A stretch of 22,686 nt of DNA from Parabacteroides sp. (GTDB lineage: Bacteria > Bacteroidota > Bacteroidia > Bacteroidales > Tannerellaceae): NCBI GenBank assembly GCA_019411205.1, contig DXRF01000016.1, forward strand, positions 1-22,686. The letters are read 5' to 3'. Shown in pieces: positions 10,201 through 17,032 of the stretch. The notes beneath the pieces are model-generated. The model was not told the DNA's origin, ran no database searches, and was given only the letters and a program-made list of their open reading frames with translations. Both the position numbers and the translations under genes were made by a program. Within the stretch, counting starts at the first letter, position 1. The number at the start of each line of letters is the position of its first letter.

Positions 10201-10570
10201 GATGCTGCGGCCAGTTGAACTCGATACCGCCGGAGATCCAAGGACCTGTCAGTCCGACCAGAGCCGGTTTGATCACATGGTTGTAGTAGATGAAATGGCG
10301 CTGCTTGATCTTGTCGTACGCCATCTGTACCCGTCCGCCCAATTCCGGCAGGATCATCACCTTTATATATTCATTTTCCAGATACACGGCATGATAGGAC
10401 TTATCCTCACAGGTATCTTCGATCTTCTCAATTACAGGATACGGATATACAACCCCGCTGCTTCCCTGGTACACGCGTTTTTCCAGAAACATCGGATTCT
10501 TTTCCGGTTTACCAATGCCATAGGTAGGGAGAAGTACGTCTTCCTCCCAAACTTTTACATTCTCTGCCAT
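7271..10570 (-). CDS. Cytosolic DUF5107 (mutarotase-like) plus TPR repeat protein
   Basis: This is a 1099-residue protein without signal peptide or membrane segment, so it should be cytosolic. The N-terminal 360 or so residues match the DUF5107 type, a beta-sandwich resembling galactose mutarotase, with LPELGGRVQMAYDK, GPWISGGIEFNWPQHHRP and QTFLWWANPAVAVN as conspicuous blocks rich in Trp, His and acidic residues. From about residue 455 to the end the protein is a long array of TPR helices, for example ATYAATDYYEEALNRDPDD and IAEWEKSVEQDDTFP. The start codon lies 9 bases after the MFS porter stop, so the two are translationally close and co-transcribed. The position between a sugar importer and a glycosidase suggests a role in handling the imported sugar, perhaps as an epimerase or hydrolase. 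That role is inferred from context and is not established here. Confidence 0.85.
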   Translation of the reverse strand: MAENVKVWEEDVLLPTYGIGKPEKNPMFLEKRVYQGSSGVVYPYPVIEKIEDTCEDKSYHAVYLENEYIKVMILPELGGRVQMAYDKIKQRHFIYYNHVIKPALVGLTGPWISGGIEFNWPQHHRPSTFLPVDYSIEKKTDGSVVVWVSERERMFHQKGMAGFTLRPGRAVLEIQGKVYNPTPVPQTFLWWANPAVAVNEQYQSVFPGDVNAVFDHGKRDVSRYPIATGTYYKMDYSAGVDISRYKNIPVPTSYMAIRSKYDFVGGYENDTRAGVLHVADHHVSPGKKQWTWGNGDFGQAWDRNLTDADGPYIELMTGVYTDNQPDFTWLQPYEEKTFTQYFMPYRELGVVKNASSDLLMNIEPEGNASRLKIFATSAQKDLHIVVVKGEEQVLDLIRDISPETIFEEWVPVDALTGIRVSICNSKGKLLLSWEPEPDEIKEVPEPAKAALDPKDIQTTEQLYLTGLHLEQYRHATYAATDYYEEALNRDPDDVRNNNAMGLWLIRKGQFAKAESYLRRAVKTLTEKNPNPYDGEPLYNLGLSLKYQGKTDEAYDYFYKACWNAAWQDAGYYSLAQLSASKGNWEDALYEIDKSLLRNWHNLRGRHLKAVVLRHLGRVDEALALIRESLAIDRFNFGCSFEEYLLTGEKAVLDDLLVRMRSEGHNYEELSLDYASAGCFEEALKVVEAAFEVVVSERTLLHYYKSWFLLSLGRLKEAEMAVCVAEHQPADCCFPNAPEAITALQAVIRFADIAPKAHYYLGNLWYDKRQYPEAIAEWEKSVEQDDTFPTVLRNLSLAYFNKQNKQQEAVALLEKAFRLDIRDARILMELDQLYKRLNRPHADRLDLLGKLKEVAFSRDDLYLEYVTLLNQAGRYEEAIRMIDARRFHPWEGGEGKVPTQYQLARVELVKAYLKAGENEKALDLIEECFIYPHNLGEGKLYGAQENDFNYYKACALQALGREAEARELFLAASTGNSQPAAAMYYNDQKPDKIFYQGLALRKLGREDEARGRFNRLIDFGEKHLFDTFKMDYFAVSLPDLQIWEDDMDKKNRIHCNYLMGLGHLGLGNLDKAERYFHIAAGMDNNHQGVQIHLQMVGNLI

Positions 10571-10579
10571 ATTCTCAAT

Positions 10580-11953
10580 TTATTTCGTTAATTCTTTTTC
10601 CAGTTCTTCCAGTGTCTTACCTTTGGTTTCAGGGAGTTTAGCCCGTATAAAGAGGAAACCGGCCAGGCAGATCCCGCCATACAACCAGAACGTTCCCGAA
10701 GCACCGACCGCTTCATTCAGGATCGGGAAGGTATAAGTGAGCAGGAAACAAGCCACCCAAAGGAAGAAGGTGGAAAGCGCCATTGCCATTCCGCGTATAC
10801 GGACGGGGAAAATCTCGGAGAGTACCACCCAGACCACCGGCGCCAGAGACATCGCATAACAGGCAATCGCCACAACGACCAAGAGCAACATCGGCCAGCC
10901 GCTTACCCCTAAGAAATAGCAGGTCCCTAAAATAAAGTAGATCACCGCCAGCCCGGCCGAACCGACAAACATCAGCGTACGCCGTCCCCATTTGTCCACC
11001 GTATAGATGGCGACAAACGTAAAGATCACGTTCGTCACACCCGTCACCACAATATTCATCAGGACATCGGACACGGCATAGCCGGCAGCCGAAAAGATTT
11101 CCTGCGCATAATTGAAGATCACATTAATCCCGCACCACTGCTGAAAAACAGCCAGTACGATCCCGATCACCAATACATTCCTCACGCCAGGCTGCAGCAG
11201 AGCGCCCCAATTGGCCTTTTCTTTCTTGTCTTCGTTCAACTGTTTCAATTCGGAGAGCGTCTGTCCGGCATACTCCGCACCACCAACACGCACCAGAATC
11301 TTACCAGCCTCGTCAGACCGTCCGGCCGTAGCCAGCCAACGAGGACTTTCGGGGATCACAAAGGAGAGGACAAAAAACAATCCTGCCGGAACCAGCTCGG
11401 CCCAAAACATCCAACGCCAAGCCCATTCGATACTTTCCGCACTCAACGTCTCGCTACCGGCCGTAAAATATTCGCCGATCTGCCAATTCGCCAACTGAGC
11501 CATCAAAATGCCTAACACAATCGTCAGTTGGTTGAGCGAAACAAACTTACCACGGACAGATGCAGGAGAAACTTCTGCTATATAAACCGGAGAGACATTC
11601 GATGCAATGCCGATACCGAATCCTCCGACAATGCGGTAGACGACAAACCAGAAAAAACTATCTACCGCCCCGGTACCGATGGCCGAAGCGACAAAAAGGA
11701 AAGAGGCTGCGATCAGCATTTTCTTACGTCCGTAGCGATCGCTCCAAGCACCCGAAAGCAAAGCTCCCACCAAGCACCCGATCAATGCGCTGCTCATTGC
11801 CCAGCCGCGGAGAGCCGCCGAACCTTCCAGGTTGAAAAAGGGTTCATAAAATATCTTGGCTCCACCGATCACCACCCAGTCGTAACCGAACAGTAATCCG
11901 CCCATTGCCGAAACCAGGCAAATCAGTAGTAAATAGGTTGTCGTTTGTTTCAT
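10580..11953 (-). CDS. MFS sugar porter, proton-coupled (XylE-like)
   Basis: A 457-residue inner-membrane protein with about 12 membrane helices and all sugar-porter signatures: SDRYGRKK, YRIVGGFGIGIASNVSPVYI, PESPRWL, VDKWGRRTLM and the C-terminal PETKGKTLEELE. D25 in GLLFGYDWVVIGG corresponds to the proton-coupling Asp of E. coli XylE. QQWCGIN and PVVWVVLSEIFP keep the sugar-contacting Gln, Asn and Trp, but the position equivalent to XylE Gln415 appears to be Leu, so xylose should not be assumed. It is the first gene of the reverse operon and is divergent from an AraC-type regulator. It presumably imports the monosaccharide released by the neighbouring glycosidases. The family is secure; the substrate is unknown. 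Confidence 0.9.
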   Translation of the reverse strand: MKQTTTYLLLICLVSAMGGLLFGYDWVVIGGAKIFYEPFFNLEGSAALRGWAMSSALIGCLVGALLSGAWSDRYGRKKMLIAASFLFVASAIGTGAVDSFFWFVVYRIVGGFGIGIASNVSPVYIAEVSPASVRGKFVSLNQLTIVLGILMAQLANWQIGEYFTAGSETLSAESIEWAWRWMFWAELVPAGLFFVLSFVIPESPRWLATAGRSDEAGKILVRVGGAEYAGQTLSELKQLNEDKKEKANWGALLQPGVRNVLVIGIVLAVFQQWCGINVIFNYAQEIFSAAGYAVSDVLMNIVVTGVTNVIFTFVAIYTVDKWGRRTLMFVGSAGLAVIYFILGTCYFLGVSGWPMLLLVVVAIACYAMSLAPVVWVVLSEIFPVRIRGMAMALSTFFLWVACFLLTYTFPILNEAVGASGTFWLYGGICLAGFLFIRAKLPETKGKTLEELEKELTK

Positions 11954-12006
11954 GATAATTAGTAATTAAGTTATCTGCGGTACAATGAATGATTAAGATA
12001 TGGATA

Positions 12007-12014
12007 CAAAGTAA
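12007..12014 (-). promoter_or_regulatory. Possible -7 box for the MFS/DUF5107/GH2 operon
   Basis: On the reverse strand this reads TTACTTTG, one mismatch from TAnnTTTG, about 54 bases before the porter start. No -33 TTTG was found at the usual distance. A weak box would fit a promoter that depends on an activator such as the divergent AraC protein. Confidence 0.3.
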
Positions 12015-12082
12015 ATGCCTTTTGCAAGAAGAATAAATAGATAAAAAGTCTATAGAGATGGACAATCTTCCGATTTTAATCG

Positions 12083-12090
12083 TAAGTTTG
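12083..12090 (+). promoter_or_regulatory. -7 promoter box of the AraC-type regulator gene
   Basis: TAAGTTTG is an exact match to TAnnTTTG, 23 bases before the ATG at 12114. A short near-palindrome (CGATT-TT-AATCG, 12071-12082) abuts it upstream, where an operator would sit. No -33 box is evident. Confidence 0.5.
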
Positions 12091-12113
12091 CATCATTCCT
12101 AAATCAATATATT

Positions 12114-12999
12114 ATGATCAAAAGAAAAGACGGTTTTAGCGGGGAACGGGCACTTGTCCTTCCACAGCCCATCATCCACGAGATGGAGGAAGATCCTATT
12201 TCCTCCATTTTACATATTACCGATATCGGATATTACCCGAAAGCATGGCATCATTTCCGGGAACGACGGGAGCCGATCACGCAATTCGTCTTTATCTATT
12301 GTATAGAGGGATCGGGCTGGTACCGGACGGAAGGCGAGGAATTCCAGGTGACCGCCAACCAATATTTCATCCTGCCGGCAGGGAAACCGCACGCTTACGG
12401 AGCCAACGAGGAGGAGCCGTGGACGATCTACTGGATTCATTTTAAAGGAAAGCTGGCTCCCCATTTCGCCAAGCAGTGCACACGCCCGATAGAAATCAAA
12501 CCAGGGATGCACTCCCGGATCAGCAACCGGATCGACATTCGAAGAGATACTCCGGACGCTGGAAATGGGCTACAGCCATGAAAACCTGCTCTACGCCTGC
12601 TCCATCTTCTACCACTACCTCGGGACATTGCGCTATTTGCAACAGTATCGGGATGCTGCCCGCCACGAAACGGAAAAGAACGATATCGTGACGGCTGCCA
12701 TCCATTTCATGAAGGAGAACATCGAGAAAAAGCTGACGTTGCAGGAAATCGCCGCCCATACGGGTTATTCTCCCTCCCATTTCTCCGTCTTGTTCAGCCA
12801 GCGGACAGGTTATGCACCGCTGACTTACTTCAACCAACTAAAAATACAGCAGGCCTGCCAGCTTCTTGACTTTACGGATATGAAGGTGAACCAGGTCTGC
12901 TATAAGATCGGCATCGAAGATACCTACTATTTCTCCCGCCTCTTCAGCAAGATCATGGGAATGCCGCCACGGGAGTACAAGAAGATGAAGAAAGGATGA
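12114..12999 (+). pseudogene. AraC-family transcriptional regulator split by a frameshift
   Basis: Two overlapping frames together make one AraC-type regulator of about 295 residues. The first (12114-12581) holds the cupin-like sensor domain (FVFIYCIEGSGWYRTEGEEF, NQYFILPAGKPHAYGA) and then runs into nonsense after residue 141. The second continues from about 12538 with FEEILRTLEMGYSHENLL and contains the double helix-turn-helix domain (LTLQEIAAHTGYSPSHFSVLF, VCYKIGIEDTYYFSRLFSKI), stopping at 12999. The break is at GACATTCGAAG (12534-12544). Restoring two bases gives RIDIFEEIL, the kind of sequence expected in this linker; removing one base would also rejoin the frames. No slippery heptamer is seen. 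It is divergent from the MFS operon, the usual position for its regulator. The cause may be a real mutation or a sequencing error. An internal ATG at 12565 could start a free DNA-binding fragment. Confidence 0.88.
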
Positions 13000-14574
13000 T
13001 TACCAATAATACTCATCCATAATCTCCTTCATCCGAGGAGTTGCCGTATCGGTATCGCCTACCTCGCGACGGAGTTTCAAGAGCTCACGTTTCATCTTCT
13101 CGATTTCACCGGTATAGACAGGGGAACCGTAGACATTATGGTTTTCGTACGGATCGGCAAGCAAGTCATAAAATTCCCAAGACGGGGTGACCGACGTCTT
13201 ATCCGATCCCGTTGCATTCAGCGGATCGCCGTAGAGGAACATCAGTTTATAGCGATGGTTCCGGATGCCCATGTGTGCCGGGCGAATCCCGTGATGCGTC
13301 CAGTAGCGGTAGTACATGGACTGCCGCCAGTTTCGCGGAGTCTCTCCCTTCAGGTTGTCGCGAAAGCTGCGGCCTTCACTGCACGACGGTGCATCCACTC
13401 CGGCATAGTCGGCCAGCGTGGCGGCAAAATCAATGTTGAGGATGATGTCGGAATTGCGCGTCCCGGCAGGGATCTCCTTCGGGTAGCGGATAACGAACGG
13501 CATGTGCAACGGCTCCTCGAACATCATGCGCTTATCGAAAAAGCCGTGCTCGCCAAGAAAATAGCCCTGATCGGAGACATAGACCACGATCGTATTCTTC
13601 GACAGCCCTTCCTCATCGAGAAAACGGAGCAGGCGACCGATGTTGTCATCGATAGCCGCTCCACAACGCAGGTAGTCGCGAATCAACTTCTGATAGATTT
13701 TCCGGCGTGCATCTTCCTTGTTCATCCCCTCTATGGAGAAAGGCAGTTCCGGATACTTACACCACCACGAATCCGGATCTTTCGACGCGATACCCCAACG
13801 GCGTGCCATGTCCTCCAATGGCTGTCCGGGGAAGGTACGCCCGGATTCTTCCGGTCCGAACTCCATCATGTTTGCCGGTTCGGGGAAGGTAACCCCGTCA
13901 TAGAGATGTTTCAGCCGTTCGGGAAAATCCCACGGTTCGTGCGTCGCCTTGAAATGGCAACACATCATGAAGGGGCGGTCCTTATCGCGCGAACGGATCC
14001 ACCGGATCGTCTTATCGGTCACCAGATCAGTCGAGAAGCCCTTCTCCACCTTGCCGCTTTTCCCTTTATTATCGTCTATCCAGCCCTCCGCAGTCTTGAA
14101 AAGCGGGTCCCAATATTCTCCCTGGTCATGGAAGACCGAAAAGGTGTCGAAGCCCGACGGCTGCGTCTTAAGATGCCACTTGCCGAAAAGGGCAGTCTGG
14201 TACCCTCCCTCCTGCATGCGTTTCGCAATATTGTCCAAAGCCGGATCGAGCCCGTCTTCAAGCGTATAGACCCCGTTATGATGGCTATAAGCGCCTGTCA
14301 TGATCGCAGCGCGGCTGGGCACGGAGATCGAGTTTGTGCAAAAGCAATTATCAAGCACGCAGCCCTCGGCTGCCAGACGACGGATATTCTCATTCTTCAC
14401 ATACTCGCTCAGGATTCCTCCGTATATGCCCCATGCCTGCGAAGTATGATCATCGGAAAGTATAAAGAGGATGTTCGGGCGTTCGCCAGCCGCCTCCGCT
14501 TTGCCGACAGCCTGCACCGGGGAGACTGTTGCCAAAAGGCCGGCTCCGATGATAAATTGATTCAACGTTTTCAT
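13000..14574 (-). CDS. Periplasmic Ser-type sulfatase (S1 family)
   Basis: A 524-residue exported enzyme (signal peptide MKTLNQFIIGAGLLATVSPVQA) that hydrolyses sulfate esters, here probably on a glycan. The active-site motif is S84-V-P-S-R88 followed by AAIMTG, so the formylglycine would be made from serine by an anaerobic maturase encoded elsewhere. Metal and substrate residues are present: SDDH near residue 40, LFGKWHLK, FKATHEPW and VSDQGYFLGEHGFFDKR. The S1 subfamily and sulfate position cannot be told. It has its own promoter and ends exactly where the convergent AraC gene ends: stop codons occupy 12997-12999 and 13000-13002. Its place beside the AraC gene and glycosidases suggests desulfation of the same substrate. 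Confidence 0.93.
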   Translation of the reverse strand: MKTLNQFIIGAGLLATVSPVQAVGKAEAAGERPNILFILSDDHTSQAWGIYGGILSEYVKNENIRRLAAEGCVLDNCFCTNSISVPSRAAIMTGAYSHHNGVYTLEDGLDPALDNIAKRMQEGGYQTALFGKWHLKTQPSGFDTFSVFHDQGEYWDPLFKTAEGWIDDNKGKSGKVEKGFSTDLVTDKTIRWIRSRDKDRPFMMCCHFKATHEPWDFPERLKHLYDGVTFPEPANMMEFGPEESGRTFPGQPLEDMARRWGIASKDPDSWWCKYPELPFSIEGMNKEDARRKIYQKLIRDYLRCGAAIDDNIGRLLRFLDEEGLSKNTIVVYVSDQGYFLGEHGFFDKRMMFEEPLHMPFVIRYPKEIPAGTRNSDIILNIDFAATLADYAGVDAPSCSEGRSFRDNLKGETPRNWRQSMYYRYWTHHGIRPAHMGIRNHRYKLMFLYGDPLNATGSDKTSVTPSWEFYDLLADPYENHNVYGSPVYTGEIEKMKRELLKLRREVGDTDTATPRMKEIMDEYYW

Positions 14575-14600
14575 GGCATATCTTTTGTTTTTCTTCTTTG

Positions 14601-14608
14601 CAAAAGTA
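14601..14608 (-). promoter_or_regulatory. -7 promoter box of the sulfatase gene
   Basis: The reverse strand reads TACTTTTG, an exact TAnnTTTG match, 26 bases before the sulfatase ATG. A -33 element is not clear. Confidence 0.55.
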
Positions 14609-14811
14609 ACGAATTTAAATCATGTGCCAATAGCAGGGATATACCTATTTACTAATGGGAGAATATTCGGAAGGGGTAAGAATATATTCCGATAACAAAT
14701 AAAAATCAATACAAAACGAATCCTTTAAGAAATAAAGCCTACCTTTAGCAACAGGTTAATCAGAAAAAAGATAAGGAGGCGGAGACGATGAAGAACGGCC
14801 GGATGAATTGT
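14609..14811. other. Intergenic spacer between sulfatase promoter and peptidase terminator
   Basis: AT-rich sequence without a supported gene. It contains one possible forward -7-like box (TACCTTTA, 14740-14747) and a short frame at 14788-14853 (21 codons, MKNGRMNCKKRRGLRESVSSA) with AGGAGG 11 bases or so before its ATG. That frame runs into the terminator hairpin. A small forward transcript is possible but weakly supported. Confidence 0.3.
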
Positions 14812-14861
14812 AAAAAAAGACGCGGATTACGCGAGAGTGTCTCCTCCGCGTAATCCGCGTC
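14812..14861 (-). terminator. Intrinsic terminator after the S46 peptidase gene
   Basis: A perfect 15-bp inverted repeat, GACGCGGATTACGCG at 14819-14833 and its complement at 14847-14861, is preceded by seven A (14812-14818), which is a T7 tract on the reverse strand. This is a textbook terminator for the reverse operon ending at 14881. On the forward strand TCCTTTTC follows, so it may work weakly both ways. A further copy of the repeat core, ATCCGCGTC, lies at 14872-14880 next to the stop codon. Confidence 0.92.
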
Positions 14862-14880
14862 TCCTTTTCATATCCGCGTC

Positions 14881-17013
14881 TTATTTCACCAATTTCAGTT
14901 CCTCGATCAACCGCGGGCATTTCCCCCACTTGTCGATCATGTACAGCACATAGCGTATATCCACACTGATCGTGCGCTGCAAGTCCGGTTCGAAGGCGAT
15001 GTCACCACTCATCGCTTCCCAGTTTCCATCGAAAGCGAGGCCGATCAGACGGGCATTCTTGTCGAACACCGGGCTGCCGGAGTTACCACCTGTGATGTCG
15101 TTGTTAGAAAGGAAGCAAAGCTGCAATTCACCGTCTTTGTTGGCATACTGGCCGAAGTCCTTGCTGCGGATCAGGTCGAGAATTTCAGGCTGTACCCAGA
15201 ACTCGTCGCTTTCAGGATTTTCTTTTTCGAAGATACCTTTCTGGGTCGTATAATAATCATACCAGGCAGCATCGTACGGACGGTAGCCGCCGATGGAACC
15301 GTAGCTCACACGCATCGTAAAGTTGGCGTCCGAAGAAAGTGCCTTGTCCGGGTACATCTCTTTCAGGCCGGCGAAATACAGGCGTTCTCCCTTGGCGATA
15401 TCGTAGTAAGAATCACCCGTGAGCTGTTGCAATTCGAAAAGGGAGATCAGGACAGACAGACTCAGTTCGGCTGCGGGGTCCTTCTTCAGTTTCGCATATT
15501 TTTTCTGGTCCTTCAACATGGAAGCAATATTGTCGTAAGACAGGATAGATGTCTTCTTGAATACATCAGCGGCATACTTTTCATAATCGCCCTTATATTT
15601 CTTGTCTACCTTTTTATAGATATCCGGAAGATTCTCTGCCGGAACTCGTTCCTTTACGACCTTCATCATAGCCGCCAGCACCTTCTGGTCGAGGCTTGCA
15701 TCATAATCTTTGAAGAAAGACTTGATATTGTCTTCGAGAAAGATATCGATTTCTTCAGGGGTAGAGCCTTTCACATCCACGCTCTGAATCATGCGGGCCA
15801 GCTTCACGATCTCGGCACCGCTCAGGAACGCTTCGCCCAGATAGGTGGAGATTTTCTTATATTCACTGGAAGAAGTATATCCTTTTTCCAACAGGTTCAA
15901 GACATCGCCATAGACTTCCTTGCGCTTCGGGTCTTGTGCCACCCAAGTGGCAAAAGCAGCTTCCTCTTCGCGTTTGCGCTCGATCACATTCAGGTTATCA
16001 AGCCCCTTGTTCATACCGATTGAGTTTTTCCAGTAGTTGGAGCTGCCGGCATACTTAGAGGCATATTTGATACGTACCTCGTCGCTCTTCAACATCGCGT
16101 CTTTCCAGATCGCCTGCTTGATACCACGCACTTCGATACGCGGTTTGTTGCTATCTTCGATACGCTGCTGAACACCCCATGAACAGAGGTAACGGTCTGT
16201 GCTGCCGGGGAAACCGATCGTCATCGCATAATCCTTGTCCTGGTAACCTTGCAACGACACTTCGGCCACGTATTTAGGCTGGTATGGCTTGTTATCCTTG
16301 CTGTAGGCCGCCGGCTTGTTGTCGGCTCCAGCATATACGCGGAACACGGAGAAATCACCCGTATGGCGCGGCCACATCCAGTTGTCCGTATCGCCGCCGA
16401 ACTTTCCGACCGAACTGGGCGGTGCGAACACCATGCGGACATCATTGAAGACATCGTAGACGATCAGGAAATACTTGTTATTATTGTAGAAAGGCACGAC
16501 ATCGGCAGCCTGGAACTCCGTGTTTCCTACAGAATCGGCCATCGCCTGCCCGATCGAATCGGCTGCGGCCAGACGCAGGTGCTCTTCCTTGATCGAAGCA
16601 ATCTGTGAATTAATGCGGTCGCTCACATCCACCGTCTCACGCAGGTAGCGGACCGTCAAGCCCGGAACCGGCAATTCTTCTTCCTTACTCTGGGAAACAA
16701 AACCGTCTTTCAGGTAATCGTGTTCCACACTGCTTAACTGCTGGATCGAACCGAAACCACAATGGTGGTTGGTGAAGATCAGCCCTTCGTTAGAAACGGT
16801 GATACCGCTACATCCTCCTCCGAAGATCACCACGGCATTGGCTACACACGGGTCTGTTTCACTGTACAACTGTTCGTAAGACGGAGTAAATCCCAACTCC
16901 TTCATCCTCGCCAGGTTTTGTTTATTCAACTCTTTCAGCACCCACATGCCTTCATCAGCAAACACTTGGCCTGAAGCAACGAGAAGCAGTAATACTGCCC
17001 ACAACTTCTTCAT
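14881..17013 (-). CDS. S46 family dipeptidyl-peptidase, DPP7 type
   Basis: A secreted serine exopeptidase that removes dipeptides from the N-termini of oligopeptides, likely in the periplasm. The frame opens at 17040, but the ATG at 17013 places the signal peptide MKKLWAVLLLLVASGQVFA at the N-terminus and leaves 19 bases after the DUF389 stop; this gives 710 residues, the usual S46 length. Catalytic landmarks are TNHHCGFGS (His), GGDTDNWMWPRHTGDF (Asp) and GGNSGSP (S645). Eighteen residues after S645 the sequence is AFDGNWE, with G663. In P. gingivalis enzymes a Gly here (673) goes with DPP7 and hydrophobic P1, and Arg with acid-specific DPP11, so DPP7-like specificity is inferred. It ends 20 bases before a strong terminator and is the last gene of its unit. 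Confidence 0.92.
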   Translation of the reverse strand: MKKLWAVLLLLVASGQVFADEGMWVLKELNKQNLARMKELGFTPSYEQLYSETDPCVANAVVIFGGGCSGITVSNEGLIFTNHHCGFGSIQQLSSVEHDYLKDGFVSQSKEEELPVPGLTVRYLRETVDVSDRINSQIASIKEEHLRLAAADSIGQAMADSVGNTEFQAADVVPFYNNNKYFLIVYDVFNDVRMVFAPPSSVGKFGGDTDNWMWPRHTGDFSVFRVYAGADNKPAAYSKDNKPYQPKYVAEVSLQGYQDKDYAMTIGFPGSTDRYLCSWGVQQRIEDSNKPRIEVRGIKQAIWKDAMLKSDEVRIKYASKYAGSSNYWKNSIGMNKGLDNLNVIERKREEEAAFATWVAQDPKRKEVYGDVLNLLEKGYTSSSEYKKISTYLGEAFLSGAEIVKLARMIQSVDVKGSTPEEIDIFLEDNIKSFFKDYDASLDQKVLAAMMKVVKERVPAENLPDIYKKVDKKYKGDYEKYAADVFKKTSILSYDNIASMLKDQKKYAKLKKDPAAELSLSVLISLFELQQLTGDSYYDIAKGERLYFAGLKEMYPDKALSSDANFTMRVSYGSIGGYRPYDAAWYDYYTTQKGIFEKENPESDEFWVQPEILDLIRSKDFGQYANKDGELQLCFLSNNDITGGNSGSPVFDKNARLIGLAFDGNWEAMSGDIAFEPDLQRTISVDIRYVLYMIDKWGKCPRLIEELKLVK

Positions 17014-17032
17014 AAAATTCATTCTTTGTTCG

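Noticed and set aside
12534..12581. Programmed ribosomal frameshift in the AraC gene
   Set aside because: No slippery heptamer or downstream stem is visible at the junction; a small deletion or sequencing error explains it better.
13138..14655. A 505-codon forward open frame antisense to the sulfatase
   Set aside because: It lies almost wholly opposite a sulfatase with complete motifs; its translation shows no domain and is rich in Arg, Ile and His as expected from a shadow of a biased codon pattern.
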